NCBI RefSeq assembly: GCF_001544575.2
Contig: NZ_FCNY02000009.1
Location: 310,001 to 374,000, forward strand
Source of the DNA: Caballeronia cordobensis
GTDB lineage: Bacteria > Pseudomonadota > Gammaproteobacteria > Burkholderiales > Burkholderiaceae
Length of the DNA stretch: 64,000 nt
Direction: 5' to 3'
Part shown: piece by piece, positions 51,827 through 61,653 of the stretch
How positions within the stretch are numbered: position 1 is the first letter of the stretch
How the letters are laid out: every line of letters starts with the position of its first letter
Notes under the pieces: model-generated
What the model saw: the letters and a program-made list of their open reading frames with translations, nothing else
Database searches by the model: none
What the model was told of the DNA's origin: nothing
Made by a program: the position numbers and the translations under genes

Positions 51827-53437
51827 TCAGCCGCGCGAATGCATCGCCATGATTTCCTGCAGATCGAGATCGTGCTCCAGCGAATGCAGCAGCTCGTCGT
51901 GGATCTGCCCCGCGCGATGCATGCGCAGCAACTCCGCGCGGCCGGCCGCGATCGCGGCGAGCACGACGTCGTAATGCGCATGGCGCGCGTCCGCCGGGAA
52001 GGTCTCCATGTCCTGAAAGCGCTTCGTGAGCCCCGCCCGATACGTGTACTGTTCGAGCAGGCGCGGGTGGATCACATTGCCGTCGGCGTCGCGCACGAGC
52101 GGCTGGATCGCGGCGAGTTGCGCCTCTTCCATGCGCGCCCACGCCTGCGGTTCGCTGAGATGACGCGACGAGCGCTCGTGCCCGGCCGCGAGCGAGAGCC
52201 ACGCGATCAGCGGGCCGATGGTCGCGCCTTGCAGCAGCACCGTGACGAGAATGACCGCGAAGCCCGCGAACACGATGAGATCGCGGCCCGGCATCGCCTC
52301 GGGCAAGGAGAGCGCGACCGCGAGCGTCACCACGCCCCGCATGCCGGCCCAGCTCACGACCGTCGCCGCGCGCCAGTCGGGTACGGCGGCGCTGGCTTCT
52401 TCGCCCTGTGCGCGCTTGCGGCCGGTGACGGTCCACGCGAGCCACTTCACGCTTTCCGTGGCGAACACCCAGACGAAGCGCGACAGGATCACGACCGCGA
52501 TCACCGCGGCCGTCGCCGGTCCGAGCAGCGAAAAGGCGTCGCCGATGCCGCCCAGACGCACGACGATGCCGCGCAGCGACAACCCGATCAGGACGAACAC
52601 GAGCGCCTCCAGCACGAACACGACCACTTGCCAGAACGCCGTGCCGCGCATGCGCTGCGCCGCCGAGAACACTTCGTGCTGATGCCAGCCGACGACCATG
52701 CCGCACGTGACCGTGGCGATCACGCTCGACACGCCGAGCTCTTCGCCCGCGATATAGCTGACCCACGACGTAAGCATCGACGTGGTGATGACGAGGTAAT
52801 CGTCCTCCAGCGCGCGCATGACTTTCACGGCGATGAAGCCCGCCACGATCCCGACGACGATGCCGCCGATCGCGAGGCCCGCGAAGCTCGCCACCGCGCG
52901 CGGCGCGCTGAACACGCCGCTCAGCGCCGCGACCATCGCGAAGCGGAACAGCACGAGGCCCGCAGCATCGTTCAACAGGCTTTCGCCTTCGAGCAGCACC
53001 ATCAACCGTCGCGGCAGCGCCACGCGTTCGAGCACCGCCTTGGCCGCGACGGCGTCGGGCGGCGAGACGACCGCGCCGAGCGCAAAGCACGCGGCCCACG
53101 GCAGCGCGGGCACGACCAGATGCACCGCGACGCCGACGACGAGCGTGGTGAAGGCCACCGCGCCGATCGCGAGCAGCAGGATGCCGCTGAGATTGCGCTT
53201 GAAATCGTCCCAGACGAAGAAATACGCGCCGTACATCAGAAGCGGCGGCAGAAACACGACCAGCACGAGTTCCGGGTCGAGCTCGAAATGCGGCAGTCCC
53301 GGCACGAACGCCATCGCGACACCGCCGATGAGCAGCGCCGCGGCGGGCGGCAGACGCAGGCGCCGGGCGAGCACTTCCAGCGCGATGATGGCGATCAGTG
53401 AGACGAGCACCAGGTTGAATGCCGTTGCGGCGTGCAT
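51827..53437 (-). CDS. CPA1-family Na+/H+ antiporter
   Basis: A 536-residue inner-membrane antiporter with about 12 hydrophobic segments. Family signs are LPPAAALLIGGVAMAF, GAVVSPPDAVAAKAVLE and EGESLLNDAAGLVLFRFA (the last containing the essential ND pair), and WAGMRGVVTLAVALSLP. A cytoplasmic C-terminus of about 110 residues with many charged residues follows. It exchanges Na+ or K+ for H+. The next gene upstream (53575) is divergent. Confidence 0.92.
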   Translation of the reverse strand: MHAATAFNLVLVSLIAIIALEVLARRLRLPPAAALLIGGVAMAFVPGLPHFELDPELVLVVFLPPLLMYGAYFFVWDDFKRNLSGILLLAIGAVAFTTLVVGVAVHLVVPALPWAACFALGAVVSPPDAVAAKAVLERVALPRRLMVLLEGESLLNDAAGLVLFRFAMVAALSGVFSAPRAVASFAGLAIGGIVVGIVAGFIAVKVMRALEDDYLVITTSMLTSWVSYIAGEELGVSSVIATVTCGMVVGWHQHEVFSAAQRMRGTAFWQVVVFVLEALVFVLIGLSLRGIVVRLGGIGDAFSLLGPATAAVIAVVILSRFVWVFATESVKWLAWTVTGRKRAQGEEASAAVPDWRAATVVSWAGMRGVVTLAVALSLPEAMPGRDLIVFAGFAVILVTVLLQGATIGPLIAWLSLAAGHERSSRHLSEPQAWARMEEAQLAAIQPLVRDADGNVIHPRLLEQYTYRAGLTKRFQDMETFPADARHAHYDVVLAAIAAGRAELLRMHRAGQIHDELLHSLEHDLDLQEIMAMHSRG

Positions 53438-53574
53438 GACTTGTCCTCGGGTTCAGATGGGTTTTCTTATGATGCAATGCGCGGCGGACCACGCAGACGC
53501 TGCCTCGCGCGCTGCTACCATCGACGCGGTCCGGGCCGCGAGCCGGGGTGTCATCGTATCCGAAAGGAGTGAAA

Positions 53575-53799
53575 ATGAGACGAAAGTCGTCGGGCGTCGC
53601 GGTTGCGGCGGTGCTGGTGGGCGTCGCCGTGGCGGCCGTGGTCTACATTGCGAGCTTCGGCAAGTCGCGCCACGCGGATGCGCCCGTGCCGGCGGTCTCG
53701 ACCTTCGCCGCGCAGAACGGCGCGGCGAGTGCAGCCGCCTTCGGCGATGCGCCGCGCGAGCATGTCACGGCGTCGGGCGAGCAGACCGCAGCGCAATAA
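53575..53799 (+). CDS. Small single-pass membrane protein
   Basis: A 74-residue protein, MRRKSSGVAVAAVLVGVAVAAVVYIASFG, with one membrane helix at residues 8-27. The rest is low-complexity Ala/Ser/Pro/Thr sequence. AAAGGAG sits ahead of the ATG. It lies between the antiporter (divergent) and the GH15 gene (same strand). Function unknown. Confidence 0.65.
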   Translation: MRRKSSGVAVAAVLVGVAVAAVVYIASFGKSRHADAPVPAVSTFAAQNGAASAAAFGDAPREHVTASGEQTAAQ

Positions 53800-53892
53800 A
53801 GCGCAAGGTCCCGAATCTGTCATTCCCGACAGGAATATGACTTGCTGCCCGCCCGATGTCGCCTTTACAAGGCTCATCGGGAGCAGACTGCG

Positions 53893-55731
53893 ATGGGACA
53901 TGATCCCGGGCAGATTCCACCCGCCGCGCTGCCCGTCGATGGGCGCGGCATGATCGGCAACATGAAGACGGCGGCGCTCGTGTCGCTGTCCGGCGCGATC
54001 GATTTCATGTGCTTTCCGCGCATCGACTCGCCAACGGTCTTCGCCGCGCTGCTCGATCGCGAGCGCGGCGGCGCCTTTTCGATCACGCCGCGCGAGCCGC
54101 ACGCGAACGTCAAGCAGATGTATCTGCCCGAAACGAACGTGCTGCTCACGCGCTTCATGACCGGCGATGGCGTCTGCGAACTGCTCGACCTGATGCCGGT
54201 CGCATCTGAGGCGAACGCGGCCGGTACGGCGCCCAACTGCGTGTTGCGCATCGCGCGGCTCGTGTACGGACGCATGACGCTCGACGTGCGCTGTGATCCG
54301 CGCTTCGATTACGCGCGCGCGAAGCATTCGGCGCGGGCCGTGGAGCAGGGCGTCGAGTTTGTCCGCGACGATGGCGCGCCGTCCTTGCGTCTGCTCGCGA
54401 ACGTGCCGCTCGCCATCGAGGATGCGGGCGCGCGCGCCACGCTCGACCTCGCGCAAGGCGAATGCGCGTGCTTCGCGCTCGGCGACGCCAACGGCCTCGG
54501 CGAGATCGGCGCGAATCACGATGCGGTGCTCGAACAGACCATCGATTACTGGAAGACGTGGTCGTCGCGCTCGACATATCGCGGGCGCTATCGCGAAGTC
54601 GTGCTGCGCTCGGCGCTCACGCTCAAGCTCCTGAGCTCGGAAGAATTCGGCGCGATCGTCGCCGCGCCGACCTTCGGCCTGCCCGAAACGCACGACGGCT
54701 CGCGCCGCTGGGATTATCGCTATACCTGGATTCGCGACGCGGCGTTCTCCGTCTACGCGTTGCTGCGCCTCGGCTATACCGGCGAGGCGGAACGCTTCAT
54801 GAAGTGGATTGCCGAACGCAGCCGCGACTGCAGCGCGCACGGTCAGTTGCGCGTGATGTACGCGGTCGATGGCGCCGACGCGCTCGCGGAAGCCGAACTG
54901 AAAAGCCTCGTCGGCGAAGTGCCGGGGCAGGTGGTCGTCGGCAACGAAGCGCGCGGGCAGATCCAGCTTGATGTCTACGGCGCGCTGCTCGACTCGGTGT
55001 ATCTCTACAACAAGTACGGCGCGGCCATTTCCTACGACGGCTGGCGGCACGTCACGCGCACGGTCGATTACGTCGTCGAGCACTGGCGCGAGGCGGATCA
55101 CGGCATCTGGGAGTTTCGCAACGGCACGCGCGCGCTGCTGCATTCGCGCCTGATGTGCTGGGTGACGGTCGATCGCGCGCTGCGTCTCGCCGAGAAGCGC
55201 TCGCTGCCCGCGCCGCTCGCAAGCTGGTTCGACACGCGCGATGCGATTCATCGCGACATCCACGAGCAGTTCTGGAACGACGACCTGCAAAGCTTCGTGC
55301 AGACGCCCGGTTCCGCCACGCTCGACGCCGCCGCGCTGATGATGCCGCTCGTGCGCTTCATCGGCCCGAAAGATCCGCGCTGGATCGGCACGCTCGATGC
55401 GATCGGGCGGGAGTTGCGCGTCGATCCGCTGATTTTCCGCTATACGCGCGGCTCGACGCTCGACGGCTTGCCGGGCATGGAAGGCGGCTTCTCGGCGTGC
55501 TCGTTCTGGTACGCGGAGGCGCTCGCGCGCGCGGGGCGTGTCGACGAAGGGCGGCTCGTCTTCGAAAAGATGCTGGCGTACGCGAATCATGTCGGTCTCT
55601 TCTCGGAGGAAGTGGCGATCAGCGGCGAAGCGCTCGGCAATTTTCCGCAGGCGCTCACGCATCTCGCGCTCATCAGCGCCGCGTATCAGCTCGATCGCGA
55701 CCTCGATCGCGTGCACGTGCCCTGGACCTGA
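53893..55731 (+). CDS. Glycoside hydrolase family 15 protein
   Basis: A 612-residue cytoplasmic enzyme. The beta-sandwich N-terminal domain (about 20-215) is followed by the (alpha/alpha)6 barrel with the family block DGSRRWDYRYTWIRDAAFSVYALLRLGY. A second catalytic-side block is SACSFWYAEALARAG, followed by LFSEEVAISGEALGNFPQALTHLALI, where the general base/acid Glu is likely. The family hydrolyses alpha-glucosidic bonds (glucoamylase, trehalase-like). A Met at residue 20 (MIGNMK) would be an alternative start. Confidence 0.9.
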   Translation: MGHDPGQIPPAALPVDGRGMIGNMKTAALVSLSGAIDFMCFPRIDSPTVFAALLDRERGGAFSITPREPHANVKQMYLPETNVLLTRFMTGDGVCELLDLMPVASEANAAGTAPNCVLRIARLVYGRMTLDVRCDPRFDYARAKHSARAVEQGVEFVRDDGAPSLRLLANVPLAIEDAGARATLDLAQGECACFALGDANGLGEIGANHDAVLEQTIDYWKTWSSRSTYRGRYREVVLRSALTLKLLSSEEFGAIVAAPTFGLPETHDGSRRWDYRYTWIRDAAFSVYALLRLGYTGEAERFMKWIAERSRDCSAHGQLRVMYAVDGADALAEAELKSLVGEVPGQVVVGNEARGQIQLDVYGALLDSVYLYNKYGAAISYDGWRHVTRTVDYVVEHWREADHGIWEFRNGTRALLHSRLMCWVTVDRALRLAEKRSLPAPLASWFDTRDAIHRDIHEQFWNDDLQSFVQTPGSATLDAAALMMPLVRFIGPKDPRWIGTLDAIGRELRVDPLIFRYTRGSTLDGLPGMEGGFSACSFWYAEALARAGRVDEGRLVFEKMLAYANHVGLFSEEVAISGEALGNFPQALTHLALISAAYQLDRDLDRVHVPWT

Positions 55732-55802
55732 GCGCTTCCACGCGCCGCGCCGCGACGCTGTATCCTTGCTGCTCACGCTTTTCGTGAACGGAGGAACGGC
55801 GC

Positions 55803-56432
55803 ATGAACGGCAAGACGCTCATGACGTGCATCGACGCGGCGCACGCGTCGCTCAAGGAACATGCCGACGAAATCGCGTCGCTCGATCAGGCGATCGGCGA
55901 CGGCGATCACATCATCAACCTGCTGCGCGGCATGGATGCGCTCGCGGCGCTGCGCGCGTCGATCGAAGCCGAAGCCTTCGCGCCCGCGCTCAAGCTGGCG
56001 GCGGCGAAAGTGCTTTCCACGGTCGGCGGCTCGTCCGGGCCGCTCTTCTTTTCGATGCTCACGGGCATGGCGAAAGCCGCGCCCGATGATGACGACGTGA
56101 AGGCGTTCGCGCGCGCCTTCGCGGCGGGCGTGGACGCCGTCGGCCAGCGCGGCAAGACCGGCACGGGCAGCAAGACGATGATGGACGTGCTGATTCCCGT
56201 CGCCGAACGATTCACCGCCCTGGCCGACGCGGGCGCTTCGAAGCAGGACGTGCTCGAAGCGCTGCCGCGCGTCGCCGAAGACAACATGCTCGCCACGCGC
56301 GACATGCTCGCCACCAAAGGGCGCGCCTCGTTTCTCGGCGAGCGCTCGCGCGGTCATATCGATCCGGGCGCGCGGTCGAGCCAGCTCATGATCGCCGCGG
56401 TCTGCGCGCATCTCGCGCAAGACGGCGCCTGA
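55803..56432 (+). CDS. dhaL: Dihydroxyacetone kinase subunit DhaL
   Basis: A 209-residue ADP/ATP-binding subunit. The Mg2+-nucleotide site DQAIGDGDHIINLLRGM is at about 28-44 and the phosphate loop GGSSGPLFFSMLTGMAKA is at 75-92. TGTGSKTMMDVL and GRASFLGERSRGHIDPGA are further family segments. It phosphorylates dihydroxyacetone bound to DhaK. No dhaM is adjacent, so the phosphate source (ATP or a PTS-type DhaM elsewhere) is open. dhaK follows 21 bp downstream. Confidence 0.92.
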   Translation: MNGKTLMTCIDAAHASLKEHADEIASLDQAIGDGDHIINLLRGMDALAALRASIEAEAFAPALKLAAAKVLSTVGGSSGPLFFSMLTGMAKAAPDDDDVKAFARAFAAGVDAVGQRGKTGTGSKTMMDVLIPVAERFTALADAGASKQDVLEALPRVAEDNMLATRDMLATKGRASFLGERSRGHIDPGARSSQLMIAAVCAHLAQDGA

Positions 56433-56453
56433 ACACAACAAGGAGCAGGGGAC

Positions 56454-57443
56454 ATGAAGAAGTTCATCAATCGCGTCGACGATTACCTGTCGGAGAGCCT
56501 CGCGGGTTTCGCCGCCGCGCACGCCGATCTCGTCACGGTCAGCTTCGACCCGCTGTACATCGTGCGCAAGACGCTCAAGCCCGGCAAGGTGGCGATCATT
56601 TCGGGCGGCGGCTCGGGTCACGAGCCGCTGCATGGCGGCTTCGTCGGTCACGGCATGCTCGACGCCGCGTGCCCCGGCCAGGTCTTCACCTCGCCGACGC
56701 CCGATCAGATGATGGCCGCGGCGCAGGCCGCCGACACCGGCGCGGGCGTGCTGTTCATCGTGAAGAACTATTCGGGCGATCTGATGAACTTCGAGATGGC
56801 GTCCGAGCTGTGCGAGATGCCCAATGCATCGGTGCTGGTCAACGATGACGTCGCCGTCGAGAATTCCAGCTTCACGACCGGCAGGCGTGGCGTCGCGGGC
56901 ACGGTGATCGTCGAAAAGCTCGTCGGCAGCTTCGCGGAAACCGGCGCCGACCTGCAGGCGTGCAGGGCGTTCGGCGAACGGGTAACGGCGCGCATTGCGT
57001 CGATGGGCGTCGCGTTTTCGAGCTGCACGGTGCCTGCCGCGGGCAAGCCGACCTTCGCGCTCGGCGACGATGAAATCGAAATCGGCGTCGGCATACACGG
57101 CGAGCCGGGACGCAGGCGCGCGAAGTTCGACACGGCGAACGCCATCGCAGACGAACTGCTCGCGGCGATGGTCGAAGACCTGAAGCCGGCCGCCGACGCG
57201 CCGTTGCTATTGCTCGTCAACGGGCTCGGCGGCACGCCGCTATCGGAGCTGTATCTGCTGTATCACGCGGCACGGACCTGGCTCGACGGGCGCGGCCTGA
57301 GCGTGGCGCGCTCGCAGGTGGGCGCGTTGACGACATCGCTGGACATGGCGGGCGCGTCGCTCACGCTCTGCACGCTCGACGACGAAATGATGCGGCACTG
57401 GGACAGCCCCGTGCATACCGCGGGACTGCGCTGGGGCATGTGA
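56454..57443 (+). CDS. dhaK: Dihydroxyacetone kinase subunit DhaK
   Basis: A 329-residue substrate-binding subunit. GGGSGHEPLHGG (51-62) holds the conserved His 56. IEIGVGIHGEPG carries His 215, expected to bind dihydroxyacetone covalently as a hemiaminal. Order dhaL-dhaK differs from the more usual dhaK-dhaL-dhaM. The ATG follows AAGGAGCAGGGGAC. Its stop is adjacent to that of the convergent MarR gene. Confidence 0.93.
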   Translation: MKKFINRVDDYLSESLAGFAAAHADLVTVSFDPLYIVRKTLKPGKVAIISGGGSGHEPLHGGFVGHGMLDAACPGQVFTSPTPDQMMAAAQAADTGAGVLFIVKNYSGDLMNFEMASELCEMPNASVLVNDDVAVENSSFTTGRRGVAGTVIVEKLVGSFAETGADLQACRAFGERVTARIASMGVAFSSCTVPAAGKPTFALGDDEIEIGVGIHGEPGRRRAKFDTANAIADELLAAMVEDLKPAADAPLLLLVNGLGGTPLSELYLLYHAARTWLDGRGLSVARSQVGALTTSLDMAGASLTLCTLDDEMMRHWDSPVHTAGLRWGM

Positions 57444-57887
57444 TCATTCCGCGCGCTCCGGCAGCAGCGCCGCCAGCAGCCGCCGCAGTTCGGCGGCTTC
57501 GCGCGGCGTGAGCCTCGCCGTGAGGATGCGTTCGACTTCCTCGACCCGCGGCCGCAACGCCGCAAGCTGCTTCTTGCCCGCCGCGGTGAGAAAGAGCACA
57601 TAGCTGCGCTTGTCGACGGGATCGTCGGAGCGAGCGATCAAGCCGTTGCGAACCATGCGCGCGACGAGATCGGCGATGGTCGAACGGTCCACGTCGAGTT
57701 CATCGCCGAGCTGCCGCTGATTGACGCCCGGCGTTCGTTGCAGGATCTCGAGCGCCGCGTACTGGACGCTCGTGATCTCCGCGGAGACTTCGCTGAGCCA
57801 TACCGCCACATGGCGCTGCTGGGCGCGGCGCACGAGGCTGCCCGTGAATTTCGCGAGCGTTTCGGGTTCGTCTTTTCTGGTCGGCAA
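57444..57887 (-). CDS. mobR: MarR-family regulator (MobR-like)
   Basis: A 147-residue winged-helix regulator: LEILQRTPGVNQRQLGDELDVDRSTIADLVARMVRNGLIARSDDPVDKRSYVLFLTAAGK. It lies 20 bp downstream of the 3-hydroxybenzoate hydroxylase-like gene on the same strand. In Comamonas, the MarR-type MobR represses mobA and is released by 3-hydroxybenzoate, so the same role is likely here by synteny. Its stop adjoins the dhaK stop. Confidence 0.85.
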   Translation of the reverse strand: MPTRKDEPETLAKFTGSLVRRAQQRHVAVWLSEVSAEITSVQYAALEILQRTPGVNQRQLGDELDVDRSTIADLVARMVRNGLIARSDDPVDKRSYVLFLTAAGKKQLAALRPRVEEVERILTARLTPREAAELRRLLAALLPERAE

Positions 57888-57907
57888 TTTCGCGGAGTCG
57901 TTGTAGG

Positions 57908-59803
57908 TCAGTGCGCGCGGAAGATGGGCCGGAAGAAGGCGGCCAGTTCCTCGTAGGCATCGAGTGGCAGAACGTGCGCGACATACTGATCCGGACGGAC
58001 CACGACGAGCACGCCCCGTTCGCGGTCGATGCCACGCTCGTCGAAGATATCAGTCGCCGCGTCGCTCGTAAATGCCTTCTCGTAGTCGACGAGACCGTGA
58101 CGTCCCTTGCGCGGCAGCAGCAGCGCGGGGAGTTCTTCGAGCCGCACTTCGCGATGAGGCTGCTGGAGCACCGCACGCACGTCGAGCACGCTGTCGATGT
58201 CGGCGTCTTTCGGCGTAAAGCGCTGCAAGACGGAATCGGGCGACGTGGCGAGATGTTCGCACCACGCATGAAGCGCACTGCGCTTTGCATCCGCGAATGC
58301 ATACAGACGCCAGCGGCCATCGGCGCGCGCGGCGTGGCCGAGATGCATCGGTTTGGCATCGGCCAGGCGCACGACGGGCGACGAATGAAAGCGCGTGCCG
58401 ATCGTAAAGCCCTTCGCCAGCGGCTGATGCGTCGATTCGCCCGTGAGCACCGCCGGCCGATAGTGCGTCGCGACGCCCGCCGTATAGCGGCCCGCGCGCA
58501 CGAAGTACGCCTGAAGCTCGGCCGGATCGACGCCGCCTGCTTCGGGCCGGTTCGGGTCCTTCGGCGGCGCGGCCATCATCGCGGACCATTCCTTGTCGAA
58601 GTCGATCAACTCCTGCGCGATCGGCTGGCGCTCGTCGGAATAGGTGCGCAACAAGTCGGCGCCGCTGCGTCCCTGCAATACCGCGCCGAGTTTCCAGCCG
58701 AGATTGAAGCCGTCCTGCATCGACACGTTCATGCCCTGGCCGGCTTTAGCGCTATGCGTATGACAGGCGTCGCCGGCGATGAACACGCGCGGCTCGCGCG
58801 ACGTTCCATCGGCCGCGAGGGCGTCGTCGAAACGGTCGCTCAGACGCTGTCCCACTTCGTAGACCGAGAACCACGCGACTTCCTTCACATCGAGCGAGTA
58901 GGGATGCAGGATGCGCTGCGCCGTCTCGATGATGTGATCGACCGACGTCTGCTTGATGCCGTCGCGATTGTCGGGCGAGACCTCGCCCAGATCGACATAG
59001 AAGCGCACGAGATAGCCGCCTTCGCGCGGAATGATGAGCAGATTGCCTTTGCTCGCGGACTGTATCGCCGCCTTCAGCCGAATGTCGGGGAAGTCGGTCA
59101 CGGCGAGCGCATCCATGACGCCCCACGCGTGGTTCGCGGCATCGCCACGCAGCGTTTGCCCGATAGCGGTGCGCACGCGGCTGCGCGCGCCGTCGCAACC
59201 CACGACATAGCGCGCGCGCACGGTCACCTGCTCGTCGAGCCGCGCGGCGTCGGTGCGGCGCATCGTGACGCGCACGGGATAATCGCCGGCATCGTCGCGC
59301 TGCACGTCGATGACTTCGAGATCGTAGTCCGGTTCCAGACGGTGCGCGGAACGGCGCATGACATCGAGCAGATAGTCCTGCACGCGCGCCTGATTGACGA
59401 TCACATGTGGAAACTCCGACATACCTGTTTCGGTATCCTGAACACGTCCGGTACGTTTGATTGCGCCGCGATCCTGCGCATCGGGACGCCAGAACACGGT
59501 CTCGTTCACCCAATAGGCTTCGCGCATCAGGCGGTCGCTGAGGCCGAACGCATTGAACATTTCGACGGTGCGGCACGCGACGCCGTCCGCCTGTCCCATC
59601 TGCAGCGGTCCCGCGCGGCGTTCGACGATACGCAGGTCGATGCCTGGAAACTGCGAGAGCTGCGCCGCGAGCACGAGCCCGGCGGGGCCGCTCCCGACGA
59701 TGAGCACGTCCACCGTGTCGGGCATTTCCGTGCGGGGCGCGCCGTCGGCAGCGGGTTCGATCGTCGGATCGCCGACCCGAAAGCCATTGAGATGAAACTG
59801 CAT
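57908..59803 (-). CDS. mobA: 3-hydroxybenzoate 4-monooxygenase-like FAD enzyme
   Basis: A 631-residue flavoprotein; the start is the ATG after GGAGGAAAG. The FAD-binding motif VLIVGSGPAG (34-43) and IVERRAGPLQMGQADGVACRT follow. The GD motif VFIAGDACHTHSAKAGQGMNVSMQDGFNLGWKL and a thioredoxin-like C-terminal domain (about 430-631) complete the phenol-2-monooxygenase layout. The MobA type converts 3-hydroxybenzoate to protocatechuate. The neighbouring MarR gene fits MobR. A phenol- or other aryl-hydroxylase is the alternative. Confidence 0.88.
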   Translation of the reverse strand: MQFHLNGFRVGDPTIEPAADGAPRTEMPDTVDVLIVGSGPAGLVLAAQLSQFPGIDLRIVERRAGPLQMGQADGVACRTVEMFNAFGLSDRLMREAYWVNETVFWRPDAQDRGAIKRTGRVQDTETGMSEFPHVIVNQARVQDYLLDVMRRSAHRLEPDYDLEVIDVQRDDAGDYPVRVTMRRTDAARLDEQVTVRARYVVGCDGARSRVRTAIGQTLRGDAANHAWGVMDALAVTDFPDIRLKAAIQSASKGNLLIIPREGGYLVRFYVDLGEVSPDNRDGIKQTSVDHIIETAQRILHPYSLDVKEVAWFSVYEVGQRLSDRFDDALAADGTSREPRVFIAGDACHTHSAKAGQGMNVSMQDGFNLGWKLGAVLQGRSGADLLRTYSDERQPIAQELIDFDKEWSAMMAAPPKDPNRPEAGGVDPAELQAYFVRAGRYTAGVATHYRPAVLTGESTHQPLAKGFTIGTRFHSSPVVRLADAKPMHLGHAARADGRWRLYAFADAKRSALHAWCEHLATSPDSVLQRFTPKDADIDSVLDVRAVLQQPHREVRLEELPALLLPRKGRHGLVDYEKAFTSDAATDIFDERGIDRERGVLVVVRPDQYVAHVLPLDAYEELAAFFRPIFRAH

Positions 59804-60143
59804 GGTGTCTTTCCTCCATTCGATGCGCGTCAGTGTGATGAGAAATATACTCCGTACACCAACCATTTCCAAGATTTTCCGGCGCGCCTGATGTTTACCC
59901 CTAGTTTTGGTCGATAAGAACGCGGTCTTTGTCGTATCAAATGAGGTAAGGGAGCGTAAGAATGCGTTACAGACTGCGGCCAGTCCGTGTGATAAAAAGC
60001 TTGTCGCAGCGGCTGCCTTTATCGCTTTCGGGGAGTAAAGCGTGGGCTGGCCACGCCGCTGGCTTCCGAGTCGTCCAACAATAAACAGACGCCTTCCGGC
60101 GTCGATTCTTTTCGGCGAAAAGCTTCAGTGTCGGAGGCACAAC
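59804..60143. other. Intergenic region between mobA and the MurJ-like gene
   Basis: About 340 bp. It contains the likely mobA operator (59846-59858), A/T-rich stretches at 59838-59900 and 59920-60000, and the leader of the MurJ-like gene. I see no gene I can support. Confidence 0.5.
59846..59858. promoter_or_regulatory. Candidate MarR-type operator upstream of mobA
   Basis: Imperfect inverted repeat TATAC (59846-59850), TCC, GTACA (59854-59858), with four of five positions paired, 43-55 bp upstream of mobA. Position fits repression by the neighbouring MarR-type regulator. Weak sequence evidence. Confidence 0.35.
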
Positions 60144-61520
60144 ATGTTGACCCTGGCGGTCGAATCGGTAAGACGGCGCTTACGGGGCGTTCATCAGGAC
60201 CACAAACGGATTGCACGAAGCGCGGTCGTGCTGCTTGTTTTCGTTCTCGCCGGAAAATGCATAGGCGCATCGAAGGAAATGGCGATCGCTTATCGCTACG
60301 GGATCAGCGGAGTCGTCGATGCCTATCAGCTTGCACTGACGCTCGTCACCTGGCTTCCGACGATGATCACGAACCAGTTGAGCGTGCTGCTCGTTCCGGC
60401 GCTCGTCGCATTAAGGAAGGACAAGTCCCAGCAGAACGGATTTCTCGGCGAACTGGAAGGCATGGGGCTCGTCATCGGGTTTGCATCGTGTCTGCTGCTG
60501 TTTCTCTTCTGGCCGTACATGGCCGAACTCGTCGCAAAGAATCTTGCCGACACGACCCGCGAAACGGTCGGGCGGATGATCATCGGCATGGCGCCCGCCG
60601 GCGTGCTGAGCTTCACGATCTGCATTTCGTCGTCGCGGCTGCAGGCATCGGGACGGCACATCAATACCTTGCTCGAATGCGTGCCGGCCATCGGTTTGCT
60701 GGTCTTCGTCTTGGCCGCGCGCGATAACGATTCGATCATGCCGCTCGTGCTGGGCACGTCGATCGGCTTCGTGATTCAGAGCCTGTGGCTGAGAATCCTG
60801 GCGCGGCGTGCCGATGCTTTGGCCGCCGCGCCGCGCCTGTCGACGCGTGCGCGCCAATGGCCGAACACCGTTCGCTCGATGGGCACGCTCATGATCGGCT
60901 CGGTCGCCGCGGGCCTGTGGCTGCCGGTGGATCAATACTTCATGGCGCAGCAGGGCGACGGCGCCATCGCCACGCTCGGCTATGCGAACCGGCTGCTGTC
61001 GTTGCTGCTCAGCATGGGCGCGCTCGCGATCAGCCGCGCGACCTTGCCGATTCTCTCGGAGATCCTGTTTCAGGGCGACCACGCCCGCGCGCGCAACACC
61101 GCGCTGAAATGGTCGGGGATCATGTTGACAGTCGGCGTCGTCGGCGCGGGCATTGCGTACGCGCTCGCGCCGTATGTCATCAGGCTGCTGTTTCAGAAGG
61201 GCGCTTTCACGGCGGAGGACACCATCGCGGTAACGAACCTGTTCCGCTTCGGGCTCGTGCAGGTGCCGTTTTATTTCGGCATGTGCGTGCTGGTCCAGTT
61301 GTTCGCGAGCGAGACGCGCTACCGGACCATTTCCGTCATCTCCGTTCTGGGCTTTGGCGTCAAGATTCTAGGCAACGTCGTGCTGGCCCGGCTCTATGGC
61401 GCGCAAGGCGTGCTTCTCGCTACCGGCGTCGGCGCGGCGAGCGTGCTCGCTTGCTATGTCTTCGGAACGCGATACATTCCGCTCGCGACGGATACAGGCC
61501 GGCGCGGCCCGGCCGATTGA
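60144..61520 (+). CDS. MurJ/MviN-like lipid flippase family protein
   Basis: A 458-residue inner-membrane protein with about 12 to 14 hydrophobic segments, starting at ATG 60144 after GGAGGCAC. Sequence in the MOP/MurJ style includes KCIGASKEMAIAYRYGISGVVDAYQLAL at the N-terminus and PYVIRLLFQKGAFTAEDT in the C-terminal half. It may flip lipid II or, more likely for a second copy, an exopolysaccharide-linked lipid. No polysaccharide genes surround it. Canonical murJ is usually elsewhere, so an alternate role is possible. Confidence 0.83.
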   Translation: MLTLAVESVRRRLRGVHQDHKRIARSAVVLLVFVLAGKCIGASKEMAIAYRYGISGVVDAYQLALTLVTWLPTMITNQLSVLLVPALVALRKDKSQQNGFLGELEGMGLVIGFASCLLLFLFWPYMAELVAKNLADTTRETVGRMIIGMAPAGVLSFTICISSSRLQASGRHINTLLECVPAIGLLVFVLAARDNDSIMPLVLGTSIGFVIQSLWLRILARRADALAAAPRLSTRARQWPNTVRSMGTLMIGSVAAGLWLPVDQYFMAQQGDGAIATLGYANRLLSLLLSMGALAISRATLPILSEILFQGDHARARNTALKWSGIMLTVGVVGAGIAYALAPYVIRLLFQKGAFTAEDTIAVTNLFRFGLVQVPFYFGMCVLVQLFASETRYRTISVISVLGFGVKILGNVVLARLYGAQGVLLATGVGAASVLACYVFGTRYIPLATDTGRRGPAD

Positions 61521-61653
61521 AAGTAGGCGGCTAATTCAGTGAGGCGATGCGAACGGGAGAACATCGACACCTATTTTTTATCCGCGGAATTGACGATATA
61601 GTGGGCCGAATCGCGAGCCTTGCGACCAATGTTCAGCAGATGCCTAACCTCGT

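Noticed and set aside
53551-55776. 741-codon open frame on the minus strand
   Set aside because: Antisense to the GH15 gene and lacking recognisable domains.
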